DNA of 64,000 nt from Metarhizium brunneum (Eukaryota; Ascomycota; Sordariomycetes; Hypocreales; Clavicipitaceae), in the NCBI RefSeq assembly GCF_013426205.1, contig NC_089424.1:124001-188000 (forward strand), in the 5' to 3' direction. Within the stretch, counting starts at the first letter, position 1. Every line of letters begins with the position of its first letter. Below, piece after piece: positions 12,278 through 21,843 of the stretch. Position numbers and translations under genes: made by a program. A model generated the notes under the pieces. It was given only the letters and a program-made list of their open reading frames with translations, had not been told where the DNA came from and made no database searches.

Positions 12278-13885
12278 CTAGCCCAGCGCCGGTCGTGATA
12301 TCAACATGCGACAATCGCGATCTGGCTTGGACGGAAACGACGCAATAAAGCACTTTGCCGGCAACAAGTGCGGAACACCATTCTCATCCACATTGTCTGG
12401 CCCGTACCTGCTGTCCGGCGTCAAGGCAAGGTCATAATCTTTGAAAATATTCGCCGTAATGGTCAGCATTTCCACCCACGCCAGATTTCTTCCGATGCAG
12501 TTACGAGGACCATAGGAGAAGGTGAAGAGGTTTTTCTTGGCCGCGTCGCAGTTGACGAATCGATCGGGCCTGAAGCGCTGCGGCTCGTGCCAAAACTCGT
12601 CATCCATATTGACGGACCGCAGATTCACATAGAGCTCCGTGCCAGGTGGGATGTAATAGCCCCCGTGCAGCACGATGCCTCGTTTGTGCGACACTCTGGG
12701 TGTCAGACCGGCGGTCGTGGGCGACACGCGCAGTGACTCGTACACGCAGGCCTCAAAGAAGGGCAATTTTGTCAAGACGTCCTTGTGGGAAATCAAGTGA
12801 CGGGGTCCAAAGGCACTGCGGATCTCCTCGGTCACGCGCTTCAGCATGTCCGGGTGCAGAAGCAATAAATGAATGGTCCACATGATGGCGGACGATGTCG
12901 TCTCGCTGCCGGCGAGCATCATCATGATGCACTCGGCCTGGATCTCGGAGGGGGTCATTTTGATCTTGGAATCCGGGTCCTCGGCTTCGATAAAGGCTTG
13001 AAGCATGTCGGCCGGGGGCTCGCCGCCGTTGGCGAGGTGCTCCTTGCGCATCTGGGCAGAAGTCTTGCTGTAGGCGGCAAGCTCACGGTACATGGTCTTC
13101 CATGGTCGCATGATGAGAGAGAAGGGCAACAGGGACAGCAGACCCAGCACGAGCGAGTAGTCGAGAATGTCCATGATGACAGCCGCCGACTCGCTGATGG
13201 AGGATGAGCCCTTGGATATGGAATCGGGATCTCTGCCAAAGGCCAGCGCGCTCATGATGTCAAAGGTGGCCAGCTGCGTGTCGTGGCGGTAGTTGACCTC
13301 GACTGGCTCGTCTTTGTCCGTCTTGGTCTCCATGATACGGCGATCCCACTTGGAGCGGATGGCCAGATAGCCATGGCGTTGAATGACGGGCTCCATACGG
13401 GTGAGATATGCATAGTTGAGAAAAGGTCCAATCTGCCGCCTGCGCATGCGAGCCAAGGCCGGGTCTCGCTGCGACACGATATTCTGGACTCTGCCATCGT
13501 TGAAAATGTCGAAGAACTCGGCCTTGCAGAAGTCGTCGGACCCCAGAACGGCACGAACATCGTCCGGGTGCGAAATGCAGACAGCATTGGGTTTGAAAAC
13601 ATATACGGGACCGTATCGGGCCGTGTCTTTCTGGGCCTGCAGCGCAACAGCACCGGAGAAGTTATTGATGTCGCCGCGATTGGAAGTGAGGCGTGCCAAA
13701 AAAGGACCCGGTACTTTTCGCAACGGAGACAGTAGCAGAGCCCAGGCTAGACGCCAGGCGAGCCAGGTGATGGCGAGGCCGGCCACCAAAGACGATGCCA
13801 CGAGAAGGGGCTGCTCGTTGCAGGTACCCTGGAGCCTCAGTAAAAGAACCTCAAGGCCCATGGATGTACCAAGACGCGATGACAT
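12278..13885 (-). CDS. helB2: Cytochrome P450 of the helvolic acid cluster (HelB2-type by position)
   Basis: A single exon encodes 535 residues. It has an N-terminal membrane anchor (about 27-53), a proline hinge (KVPGPF), and an I-helix AGSETTS. The ExxR is in ESLR, and the haem loop FSYGPRNCIGR has the ligand Cys at about 463. These mark an ER-bound class II monooxygenase. It lies at one end of the nine-gene fusidane cluster beside another P450 and the cyclase. I assign the number by gene order, not sequence: the block P450-P450-cyclase reads as the reverse of the helA-helB1-helB2 order I recall from Aspergillus fumigatus. In that pathway the P450s other than HelB1 oxidise ring and side-chain positions (C-16, C-21, C-6/C-7). 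I do not claim which position this enzyme attacks. It is intact and intronless like its neighbours. Confidence 0.85.
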   Translation of the reverse strand: MSSRLGTSMGLEVLLLRLQGTCNEQPLLVASSLVAGLAITWLAWRLAWALLLSPLRKVPGPFLARLTSNRGDINNFSGAVALQAQKDTARYGPVYVFKPNAVCISHPDDVRAVLGSDDFCKAEFFDIFNDGRVQNIVSQRDPALARMRRRQIGPFLNYAYLTRMEPVIQRHGYLAIRSKWDRRIMETKTDKDEPVEVNYRHDTQLATFDIMSALAFGRDPDSISKGSSSISESAAVIMDILDYSLVLGLLSLLPFSLIMRPWKTMYRELAAYSKTSAQMRKEHLANGGEPPADMLQAFIEAEDPDSKIKMTPSEIQAECIMMMLAGSETTSSAIMWTIHLLLLHPDMLKRVTEEIRSAFGPRHLISHKDVLTKLPFFEACVYESLRVSPTTAGLTPRVSHKRGIVLHGGYYIPPGTELYVNLRSVNMDDEFWHEPQRFRPDRFVNCDAAKKNLFTFSYGPRNCIGRNLAWVEMLTITANIFKDYDLALTPDSRYGPDNVDENGVPHLLPAKCFIASFPSKPDRDCRMLISRPALG

Positions 13886-14729
13886 GTTGTGAGCTCAACT
13901 CGTCTCTCCCTCTTTTTCCTGTTCTGCCAGCTCTGAGATGATTAGATGGCGCAAAGATAAAAAAACAAAACGAGAGCGTCACAAGAAGAGAAGAAAGGAA
14001 GACGCCAAACTCAAAAGGGAAATGCCGTCCAAGAGGGTTCTCATAGGGCCAAATGGTATGGTGCTTTTATTTTCATCTTGGACTTGTATGTTCACACACC
14101 CTACACACACCCCATTGCATGGGTGAGCAAAGTTCTGGTTCACATGCCGATACATAATTTCGCCGCCGGGGTTCAAGTTTGGCCGGCATTCCCACAATAT
14201 TACTTGACCTGTTCAATGTTGCCCCAGGTGCCCTCATCAGACGCACGGACCATGCGGGGTCCTTATCGGCCGCAGGTGCCCCCCCGGGTGCCCTCAAGTG
14301 CTCTCTTAGCCGAAACCCCTGCTTGGCGGCAAGCTCTCGGCAGGGGAAGGAGAAGATGGTGGGCGCCAAACGCTCAGCTTGGCCGAAAAGCGGCCATTCA
14401 TATTCCGGCGATTCGATTTGATGCAAGCTGACTTGACTTGACCTCACCGGCCGAGTAAGCTTGATAATGCAGACTGACAATTGCGTACTCGGTGCCAAGG
14501 ATGCAAGGACAACAAACTAGTACTGTAGTGGCTATAATTATTTGACCTCCTCCTTGTACCGCGAGACCGGCTAGCCTAATTAGGATATTTTAATGCAACA
14601 CAATGCCATAAAAGGGTTAGGGTTCAGGGATACATGTTTAGATGTATATGTTAAAGGGTCTGGTCTGGTTGAATATTTACGACTCTCTACTGTACAACTT
14701 GGCATCAACACAACATCAGACTCTTCTGC
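13886..14729. promoter_or_regulatory. Upstream region of the first cluster P450, with a CTTGACTTGACC motif
   Basis: No gene is seen in this stretch, which contains the promoter of the P450 starting at 13885. At 14432-14443 it carries CTTGACTTGACC, a tandem TTGAC motif. The identical 12-mer recurs at 20711 and 27971 in two other promoters of the same cluster. A GGGTTAGGGTT string at 14614 is too short to be telomeric. Confidence 0.5.
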
Positions 14730-16346
14730 CTACGCATTCCGTGCTGGTGCCCTGCCAACTACAATTCTGCAATCCCTCTCCGGGTACTTGGGCGTAGTAA
14801 AAAGGGTACTCCTCGTAGGCATTATGCGCGGACGTCCAAACTCATCGACATTATGCGGCCCGCACACGCTGTCCTCTGGCAGCGTCAAATCGTAGTCCTT
14901 GAGCAGATTGGCCAGAATGACCATCATTTCCACCCACGCCAAGTTCCTGCCGATGCAGTTTCGATGCCCGTAGGAAAATGCAAACACGTTGCGCTTAGCC
15001 TCGTCATTGTCGAGAAACCGCGTCGGGTCGTACGCGTACGGCCGGTCCCAGACGTCCTTGTGCACATGGGCCCCGTGCAGATTGATGGCGACCTCGGTAC
15101 CGGCCGGGATGTAGTGGCCTTGGATGGTCACGCCGTTGACCGGGTTGACGCGCGGCATGAAGCCAGACGTGATGGGCGAGTAGCGCAGTGTCTCGTAGAT
15201 GCAGGCCTCGAGAAAGGGGAGGCGTTTCCGGCACTCGTCGAACCCTACCATGTGCGATGCCGGGAACTGGCTTCGGACCTCGTCCACGGCGCGCTTCATG
15301 TACGCCGGATACAGCGTTAGGAGGTGAATCACCCACGATGTGACGAAGGATGTCGACTCGCTTCCGGCCAGCTGCATGGCGATGCTCTCCGTGCTGACCT
15401 CGTTGGGCGTCATGCGCACCTTTGTTTCCGCCTCTGGGTCCTCGGCATCCATCAGCGCCTGTAGCAGATCAACTGGCTTTTCCTTGTCGTGGTGGCTGCT
15501 GCTGCTGCTGCTGCTGTTTAATTGCTGCCGTCTCTGGAGCACCGACTCCTTGCTGTACTGCACAAAACTCTCAAACATGTCCTTCTTCTTCTGAATCAGC
15601 TTGTCCAACGGCCAGAACAGAAGAAATGGAAAGTTTTTCGTCATGCCGAGATAGAACCCAGTGGCTTCGATCCATCGGATAATAGTCGCGTCGTCCGTCT
15701 CCAGAGCCTTGAACTCGCGCCCAAACGCCAGCGCACCAATCGTGTCAAACGTGGCATACTGTGTGTCGTTGCGAAAGTTGACCGTGACCGAGGATGCGGC
15801 GCCTCCAATCTTGGTGTTTTTCGCCTCAGCTTCGTCAAGGAGACGATCCCATTTCTGCTTGATGGCCATGATGCTATATTTGAGAATCAAGGGTTCCATG
15901 CGGCTGAGATAGGTGTGATTGAGATAAGGCCCGATTTGACGTCGACGCTGGCTGGCCTGTTTGGGGTCGCGATTGGTAAAGATGCTCGGCTGGTCGTGGA
16001 TATCCAGCATCTGGTAGATGTCGGTTTTGCGAAACTCGTACGTCGTGAGCACTATCTTGATGTCCTTTGGGTTGCTGATGCTCACGCCATTGGGCTTGTT
16101 GACGTAAATGTCGCCATACGCCTCGTAGTCATCTCGCACCGATTTCGCTCCCTGCGCTACAACCCTCTTGACCACCGAGTAAGAACTGAAGATGCGCGAT
16201 AGAGGAGACCCGGGGATTGTGCGCAGCGGTGACAGGAACAGCCGGTACGTGACTTTGCAAAGGAAGGTGACTATGGCCCAAAGGCACAGCAGCCGGATCC
16301 AGCCGAGCTCTGCCAGAGATGGGGGTAAGAAGAAGGTGCCAGACAT
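14730..16346 (-). CDS. helB1: Cytochrome P450 of the helvolic acid cluster (HelB1-type by position)
   Basis: A single exon encodes 538 residues. It shows an N-terminal anchor (about 11-34), a TIPGSP hinge, an I-helix AGSESTS, an ExxR in ETLR and a haem loop [11 protein letters not shown] with Cys at about 464. It lies directly downstream of the cyclase gene on the same strand. This adjacency to helA is the reason for calling it HelB1-type. In A. fumigatus HelB1 oxidises a C-4 methyl of protostadienol so that HelC can complete demethylation. A run of GCT repeats (15497-15520 on the plus strand) encodes a serine tract, NSSSSSS, followed by SHHDKEK before the I-helix. This low-complexity insert is absent from the three sister P450s and probably forms a flexible loop. 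The numbering is an inference from order. Confidence 0.85.
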   Translation of the reverse strand: MSGTFFLPPSLAELGWIRLLCLWAIVTFLCKVTYRLFLSPLRTIPGSPLSRIFSSYSVVKRVVAQGAKSVRDDYEAYGDIYVNKPNGVSISNPKDIKIVLTTYEFRKTDIYQMLDIHDQPSIFTNRDPKQASQRRRQIGPYLNHTYLSRMEPLILKYSIMAIKQKWDRLLDEAEAKNTKIGGAASSVTVNFRNDTQYATFDTIGALAFGREFKALETDDATIIRWIEATGFYLGMTKNFPFLLFWPLDKLIQKKKDMFESFVQYSKESVLQRRQQLNSSSSSSSHHDKEKPVDLLQALMDAEDPEAETKVRMTPNEVSTESIAMQLAGSESTSFVTSWVIHLLTLYPAYMKRAVDEVRSQFPASHMVGFDECRKRLPFLEACIYETLRYSPITSGFMPRVNPVNGVTIQGHYIPAGTEVAINLHGAHVHKDVWDRPYAYDPTRFLDNDEAKRNVFAFSYGHRNCIGRNLAWVEMMVILANLLKDYDLTLPEDSVCGPHNVDEFGRPRIMPTRSTLFTTPKYPERDCRIVVGRAPARNA

Positions 16347-17589
16347 TTTTTTTTCCTTTTTGTCTTTCTTTCTCTCTTTTTCTTTTTTTTTCTAGGTTCC
16401 TTTACGTTGATTGACAATGCCAACAAGTTAAGGAAAGAAACTTTCCTGGTCTTGTATGGTAGTCGAGTGTCAAGCTGCCACGGCTGTCAACTGGCTGTGA
16501 CGGAAATTTGGTGTTTGCCAAATAGCTCACTGTAAAGTTGACCGAGTCCAATTTTGCATCTGCCTTGTATCTTGTCTTCAAACTGGTTGGGGAAATTGAA
16601 AGAGTTAGATGGCAGCCACATGAGACGATGTGCATAAACTCCCTGCGATGTGTCTCCCGTAGACTGACGCAACGGCAACAGCAACAGCCCATGACGAACA
16701 ATATTAGCTTGTGGAGACTTAACATTGTAGTCCGCTGCAAGCCACAATCAAGAAATCCTTAGCGCGTATCTACCTGCCTTATTCATGCAGGGTCACATCA
16801 ATTGATCTCTTGGCCCGGTAGTTCGTCGCTCAAGTGCGGCTGATTGCTTCATGTTCCAATGGTGGGGGTGGGGTGGATGTGGATGTGGAGGAGGGGGTGA
16901 TGGGGGGTGTGGTGTTATATTGACCACATGCAGTTTCAATGCAATGTTGCTAGTTGACATGTAAAGACAAAAAAACAATGGCTTATCGTCAAACGACAGC
17001 CACTGACAAGGCTGAGAATAAGCAACGGTCCCGCTCGGCCGAATGATAAACCCGTCGCTTATTGTCCAACGGGCAGCCAGACTTGAGCATCGGGGACCTT
17101 GGCCCTGGACTAGAATTCCGAGGCTATTTGTCGTAGCTGGCATCGGCTTGACGGCACAACTCGTGCAGTAGTGCCAGCCATGGCAGACAAAACAAGGCTA
17201 GACTAGCTGCATGAGCTCATTATATTGCATCGAATCGATGTGTCGAGACGCTCCGCGGCTATCACCAGCGCTGGTGATGACCGATTCTGGCAACGTACCA
17301 GCTCGATCCAGGGGTGTCACTACAACCATGGATTTGGACCATTCCATACTCAACAGAGAGACGTACAAGCACAATCATGACGCTGGTCTTATATTGGGGC
17401 TGATAAGGGAAAGCAAACGCGCAGAACACGGGTAACCATGCACAACTGAAAACTCTAGCAGCATGTAGGCCAACGAAACCATGCCGCATCATAACTATTT
17501 GCTCATTGAAGCAATTCCCATGGCGGAGCCAGCCAACGGGCCCGAATCTTGAACATGGCAAAAAAGTCGTCCTCCCAGGACCGTTGATT
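16347..17589. other. Intergenic between cyclase and P450, with a G-rich tract
   Basis: No gene is recognised. The stretch holds the P450 promoter and the 3' end of the cyclase. The plus strand at 16861-16920 is a G-rich, pyrimidine-poor tract of GGGGGT/GGATGT units that could form G-quadruplex-like structure. A T-rich run (16347-16395) lies just upstream of the P450 start. Confidence 0.5.
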
Positions 17590-19845
17590 CTACTGTTTCT
17601 GCAATTCGCAGCTCTCATCGCCATACAAATCAATGTACTTGCCCAGAGCTCCCAGGGTGAAGTGAAACTTGTAGTTGGGATATCTCATACCACCGGGACT
17701 GGCAAAGATGCCCTCGAGCGCCGTCTGCGTCCACTCACCTGTGTCCTTCTGCTGTCTGACTAGCCACGCTATGCCCTTCTTAATAGCGTCCCTGTTTGAG
17801 CACCGGGCGGCAATGAGTCCTGTGACGGCGTAGGCCGTACACGTCACCTGGCTCCCTGTTGCGTCTTGGACGTACCGCTTGAGCCTGATGCTCTCGAGGT
17901 CCTCGCCCCAGCCGCCGTCGGGATTCTGATGAGCGAGCAGGAACTCGCAGCCGCGCAGGCAAGCTTGGTGATTGCCCTCGCTCAGCCCGGCGCTCTCGAG
18001 GCCCTGCAGGGCAAACATGGTGGCATAGGTGAAGCAGATGCCCCAGGAGCCGATCCAGCCGCCCTCTGGGAACTGCGATACAAGGAGATACTTGACGCAG
18101 CCGCGCATGCATCTCTGCACGTCGAGCGGTCTGTACTCGGCGTACGCCTTTTGGACCGTCTGCAGACACATGAGCACCGAGGCAGAGCACTCTGGAAACA
18201 GGTTGTCCGTCATGACGTTTTCGTAGAGCTCCGTGATGTTGAGGCGCTCGAGGGCCTTGGGCGCCCGGATGGGCTCAAAGGCCGAGTAGCCGCCGCCCCT
18301 GTTCTGCATGCCCAGAATCAAGTCGACGGCTTCGAATATCCTGTCGTCCGAGACGAGGCGCGGCGCGGCACCAGATTGCTGCAGCTGGATGACGCAGCGG
18401 ACCGTCTCGGCCGTCGTGTCCGACACGGCGTAGGCTTGGTCGCGCGTGCTAAAGGGCCACGAACCCTTGGTCGGCTGGCGATAGCTGTGCGCCGCCCCCA
18501 TAGGGTTCTCTCGGATCTGCGAGGCTTCGATGAACTCGAGCGCCCTGGTCATGATATCGCGGTTCTCGGGCCGTTGGGCCAGACCGCTGTCAAGCGCCGC
18601 CTGCACCGTGAAGACGGTGTCCCAGAGAGAGGTGCCGTTGGTGCCGGACGCGGCCATGCCCTCTCTGCACATCCACATGGGGTCGATGATGCGCTGGCTC
18701 ATGCCTGATATCCAGTGGCTGTCGCGCCCGTGGGCGTGGAACAGCACCAGCATGTTGGAGGCGAAGCTTACGGGAGCAATGCACAGGTAGTTTGTGTTGT
18801 GCACCTCGGCCTCGACCTGGAACAAGGCCTCGTTGAGCGCGATTCTCCGCATCAGCGGAATCTTGCAGTACTCGTAGGCGCACAGCGCCTTGGACAGCCC
18901 CTTTTGCAGCAGAGTCTCCGGAGCCAGGCGGTCGTGGGGGCTGACGTTGGCCCTTTGCGCAAACCAGTCTATGCTCTCGTAGGGAACGTCGTACAGCTCA
19001 TGGCGCAGCTCCTCAGACAAGGCTGTGGGCTGCATCCTGAAGCGATGGCCAAAGAGATAGCTCATGCTCACGTAGACGTTGCGTACATGCACCCACCAGT
19101 TTCCGGGGTTGAGGGGGAGGAAACTCGGGGCCAGAAGCGGCTCTGGGATCAGCGGCAGCATGCCATCCCACTCGTACACCCCGAGAGCGCACATCCAGAA
19201 CTTGCCCCAGGTTGGGAGGGCTTTGGCAGTTCCCATACGGTGCAGTGCGGCACGGGCATTCTGAAGTACTGGGTGGTGTGGTGACAGGCCGAGGATTCGA
19301 AGCATCACGTAGTTCATGGCCGTGCCGAAGACGGTCGATGGACTATTGATCCAAAGGCCCCAGCCGCCTTCGCTGTTGGCAAAGTTTAAAAGGTAGCGGA
19401 TCATCTCGTGCTTCATGGGCTCCGGGAAGGGGATGCCAATGATGTATGAAGAGATGACGATGCCGCTGGTGACAAAGAGCGGTCCGTCATCATTGCATCC
19501 CCAATGTCCATCCTCTGTCTGCAGCCGCTTGAAAAATTCCCAGCCGTTGTCTAGGGCCTCGCTTGGCCTCGCTGGCCTTGGCATCTTGGGAAGCGAGTAC
19601 TCCCGGCCCAGCCAGTACTGCTCAAGGAAGCTCTGCGGACGGCTACTTTTCTTGTTGTGCAAGGCATTGCCATGGTGTGTATTGCTGTCGTCGTCTTGGT
19701 CATCCGCCACGTACTCCCACATGTGGCGACCCAGTTCAACATTGAGCCGCCACCTTGACAAGTCTGTTTTGTATTCTGCAGCGGCCTTGGTGTCTCTGCG
19801 GTCGGACAACCCGACAACACTGTTGCTGGGCGTCGTCGACGGCAT
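17590..19845 (-). CDS. helA: Oxidosqualene cyclase, protostadienol synthase
   Basis: This enzyme cyclises 2,3-oxidosqualene to protosta-17(20),24-dien-3-beta-ol, the first step to helvolic acid. It is a single exon of 751 residues, the normal size for the family. Several QW repeats are visible, such as NPDGGWGED and FPEGGWIGSWG. The catalytic acid motif reads SDTTAE, with Asp at about 476, where most lanosterol synthases have DCTAE. Near the C-terminus ASPGGMR (about 715-721) precedes YPNYKFHF. A PGGMR element there is, from memory, the signature of protostadienol synthases, while lanosterol synthases carry an NKSCAIS-type sequence. The cluster context (P450s, SDR, two acyltransferases, steroid dehydrogenase) agrees. 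It shares an upstream region of about 1 kb with the divergently transcribed SDR gene. The protein is expected on ER or lipid-droplet membranes. Confidence 0.93.
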   Translation of the reverse strand: MPSTTPSNSVVGLSDRRDTKAAAEYKTDLSRWRLNVELGRHMWEYVADDQDDDSNTHHGNALHNKKSSRPQSFLEQYWLGREYSLPKMPRPARPSEALDNGWEFFKRLQTEDGHWGCNDDGPLFVTSGIVISSYIIGIPFPEPMKHEMIRYLLNFANSEGGWGLWINSPSTVFGTAMNYVMLRILGLSPHHPVLQNARAALHRMGTAKALPTWGKFWMCALGVYEWDGMLPLIPEPLLAPSFLPLNPGNWWVHVRNVYVSMSYLFGHRFRMQPTALSEELRHELYDVPYESIDWFAQRANVSPHDRLAPETLLQKGLSKALCAYEYCKIPLMRRIALNEALFQVEAEVHNTNYLCIAPVSFASNMLVLFHAHGRDSHWISGMSQRIIDPMWMCREGMAASGTNGTSLWDTVFTVQAALDSGLAQRPENRDIMTRALEFIEASQIRENPMGAAHSYRQPTKGSWPFSTRDQAYAVSDTTAETVRCVIQLQQSGAAPRLVSDDRIFEAVDLILGMQNRGGGYSAFEPIRAPKALERLNITELYENVMTDNLFPECSASVLMCLQTVQKAYAEYRPLDVQRCMRGCVKYLLVSQFPEGGWIGSWGICFTYATMFALQGLESAGLSEGNHQACLRGCEFLLAHQNPDGGWGEDLESIRLKRYVQDATGSQVTCTAYAVTGLIAARCSNRDAIKKGIAWLVRQQKDTGEWTQTALEGIFASPGGMRYPNYKFHFTLGALGKYIDLYGDESCELQKQ

Positions 19846-20838
19846 CGTTGAGGCAGATGTGGGGGATGTGGTTTTGTTGTTGTTGCTTCAAGTGATGTCC
19901 GTTCCTCTCAAGATTATTGGGTATTGCGAAAATAAGTGACAATGTTGACTCCCAACAAGACTGAGAAAATCAGGCCTCGGATACGCCTTTGCAACGAGAC
20001 CAGTACGTTATCCAGCCTCCAGGGGAAGCATACGGCTGAATAAAAGAGGACGAGCGTAAAAAGGGAATGGGCGAGAAAATTGGGCATATAACATGTCATG
20101 GCGTGGATCGTGGGCTCCGGGCCTTGTCTCTGTCGTTGAGCAACACGGACTGCAATAGAACAAACACTCCATCCCGCCCTTGTCGCCTGTCCATGCCGTC
20201 GGCACCGTTTATCTCGGTCTTCAAATTGGCGTCCTTGAGCACCGGGCAATGAGAAAGGCCACCACCACACCAAAAATGTGTGCTACGTGCACGCCCATGA
20301 CGAGCTTCCCAATGCAGACACTGGGGGGCTTTTGCGTCGGCGGCCCCACTATTGCATCTGGGCCGGCTCCTGGCCCTGGGTCGAACTGCCCCACCTTCCC
20401 CACACATATGCATGGTCAGCGTAGCATTCATCTCGAGCATGTTTCTAACTTTGCCGATGGACTAACGAAAAGTGGACAGCTGGACATCTGGACGTCACCT
20501 CGTATGGTGCATGCTGCTATTACGCCTTGCACGGGGAAATACAACAACACCAGACCGGGCTTTGCCCCACGATAAGGAACGAGCTGCCGGCTTGGACATC
20601 AAGTGATGGCGGCCGGGGCTCAGTATATCGGCGCCATTGGACCCTTGTAGACACCAGGCCTTCCATGTCTGGTCACCGCGGCACATGTGCAGTCTGGTCA
20701 ATAGCACTTGCTTGACTTGACCTTTGAAGCATTGCGTCAATCCTCTGTTTCGCCTTCTGGAGCTTCTTTGTCTTCTGTCTTTTTGAGTTTGGGACTTTTT
20801 GCTCTAGAACCACCACGTCCACTGTCGCACACGGTATA
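19846..20838. promoter_or_regulatory. Shared divergent promoter region, helA / helC
   Basis: A gene-free stretch lies between two divergent cluster genes. It contains CTTGACTTGACC at 20711-20722, about 120 bases before the helC start. The spacing to helA is about 870 bases. No other gene is supported here. Confidence 0.55.
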
Positions 20839-21648
20839 ATGACAGCATCCATGTCCTCATCGCCTCAAGTCGCGGTAGTCACTGGCGCCGCCCAGGGCGT
20901 CGGCCTCGCCGTGGCCAAGCTCCTCGCGGCGCGCAATTACCAAGTTGTCCTGAGCGACATTGACGTCGCCGCGGGCGAGCAGGCCGTCGTCGACATCAAC
21001 GCCTCGCTCGGCAAGCAAGTCGCCCACTTCATCCCCTGCGATCTCGCCAAAACCGACGACATCGACCGCCTCTTCCAGCTCACCACGGACAAGTTCTCGG
21101 GCTTCTCTGTCCTCGTCAACAACGCGGGCTTCCTGCGCGCGCCATTTCTGGCCATCGACGCCCAGCAAATCAGCGACACCATCGCCATCAACCTGACGGC
21201 CACCGTCTACGCGACGCACCAGGCCATCCGCTTCTGGGAGAGCCACGCAGACACGATCCAGGACGCCAACGTCGTCAACATTACTTCTTCGTCGTCTTTC
21301 AAGACGTATGCGAGCATCGCTGCCTATGGCGCTGCGAAGGCGGGAGCCGCACAATTCACGTTTGCTTGCCGCTCGTTTGGCCCCCGGATCCGCGTCAATG
21401 CCGTTGCGCCCACGGCCATCGCGACCGCCTTTGACAAGAACACCATGATGCGCGTGCCGACGGACAAGTCTGGGCCCGGGTACACGCCCGAAGAGGAGAT
21501 GCGCGCCATGGGCTTGGCGAGGCTGCAGCCGGAGCAGGTAGCCGAGGCGGCGCTGCAGTGCATAGATGACCGTGATAGGTTCGGAAAGGTTGTCTACTTG
21601 GACGCTACCGAGGGACAAAGGATCCATGCTGGCTTTCTGCCAGAGTAA
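20839..21648 (+). CDS. helC: Short-chain dehydrogenase/reductase, C-4 demethylation enzyme HelC
   Basis: A single exon encodes 269 residues, the size of a classical SDR. The cofactor motif TGAAQGVG is at about 15-22 and an NNAG-type motif at about 95. The catalytic Tyr and Lys are in YGAAK at about 163-167, preceded by a serine-rich ITSSSS segment that supplies the catalytic Ser. In the A. fumigatus pathway HelC works with P450 HelB1. After oxidation of the C-4 methyl, HelC dehydrogenates the 3-hydroxyl and promotes decarboxylation, a route that differs from sterol demethylation. This is the only SDR in the cluster, so the assignment does not rest on order. Codon use is strongly GC-rich at third positions compared with flanking DNA. 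The ATG at 20839 is the only sensible start. Confidence 0.9.
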   Translation: MTASMSSSPQVAVVTGAAQGVGLAVAKLLAARNYQVVLSDIDVAAGEQAVVDINASLGKQVAHFIPCDLAKTDDIDRLFQLTTDKFSGFSVLVNNAGFLRAPFLAIDAQQISDTIAINLTATVYATHQAIRFWESHADTIQDANVVNITSSSSFKTYASIAAYGAAKAGAAQFTFACRSFGPRIRVNAVAPTAIATAFDKNTMMRVPTDKSGPGYTPEEEMRAMGLARLQPEQVAEAALQCIDDRDRFGKVVYLDATEGQRIHAGFLPE

Positions 21649-21843
21649 CAGGGGTCCAAGTCGTGAGGGAAAGTGACAGCCAGCTATTTTAAAAAAAAAA
21701 TTAAAAAATTAAAAAATTCACCTGATTAAAACAGAGCTATAGTGAATAGTGTCACCAAGGAGCATATGTGGATAGCAATTCAAACACGGTTCTATCATTA
21801 TTCATGCAATACGACGTTCCGCTTTTATATCAGCAGTCTGACC

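Noticed and set aside
14614..14625. Telomere-like GGGTTAGGGTT, also at 60309
   Set aside because: Only one to two TTAGGG units; far too short for telomeric or interstitial telomere repeats.
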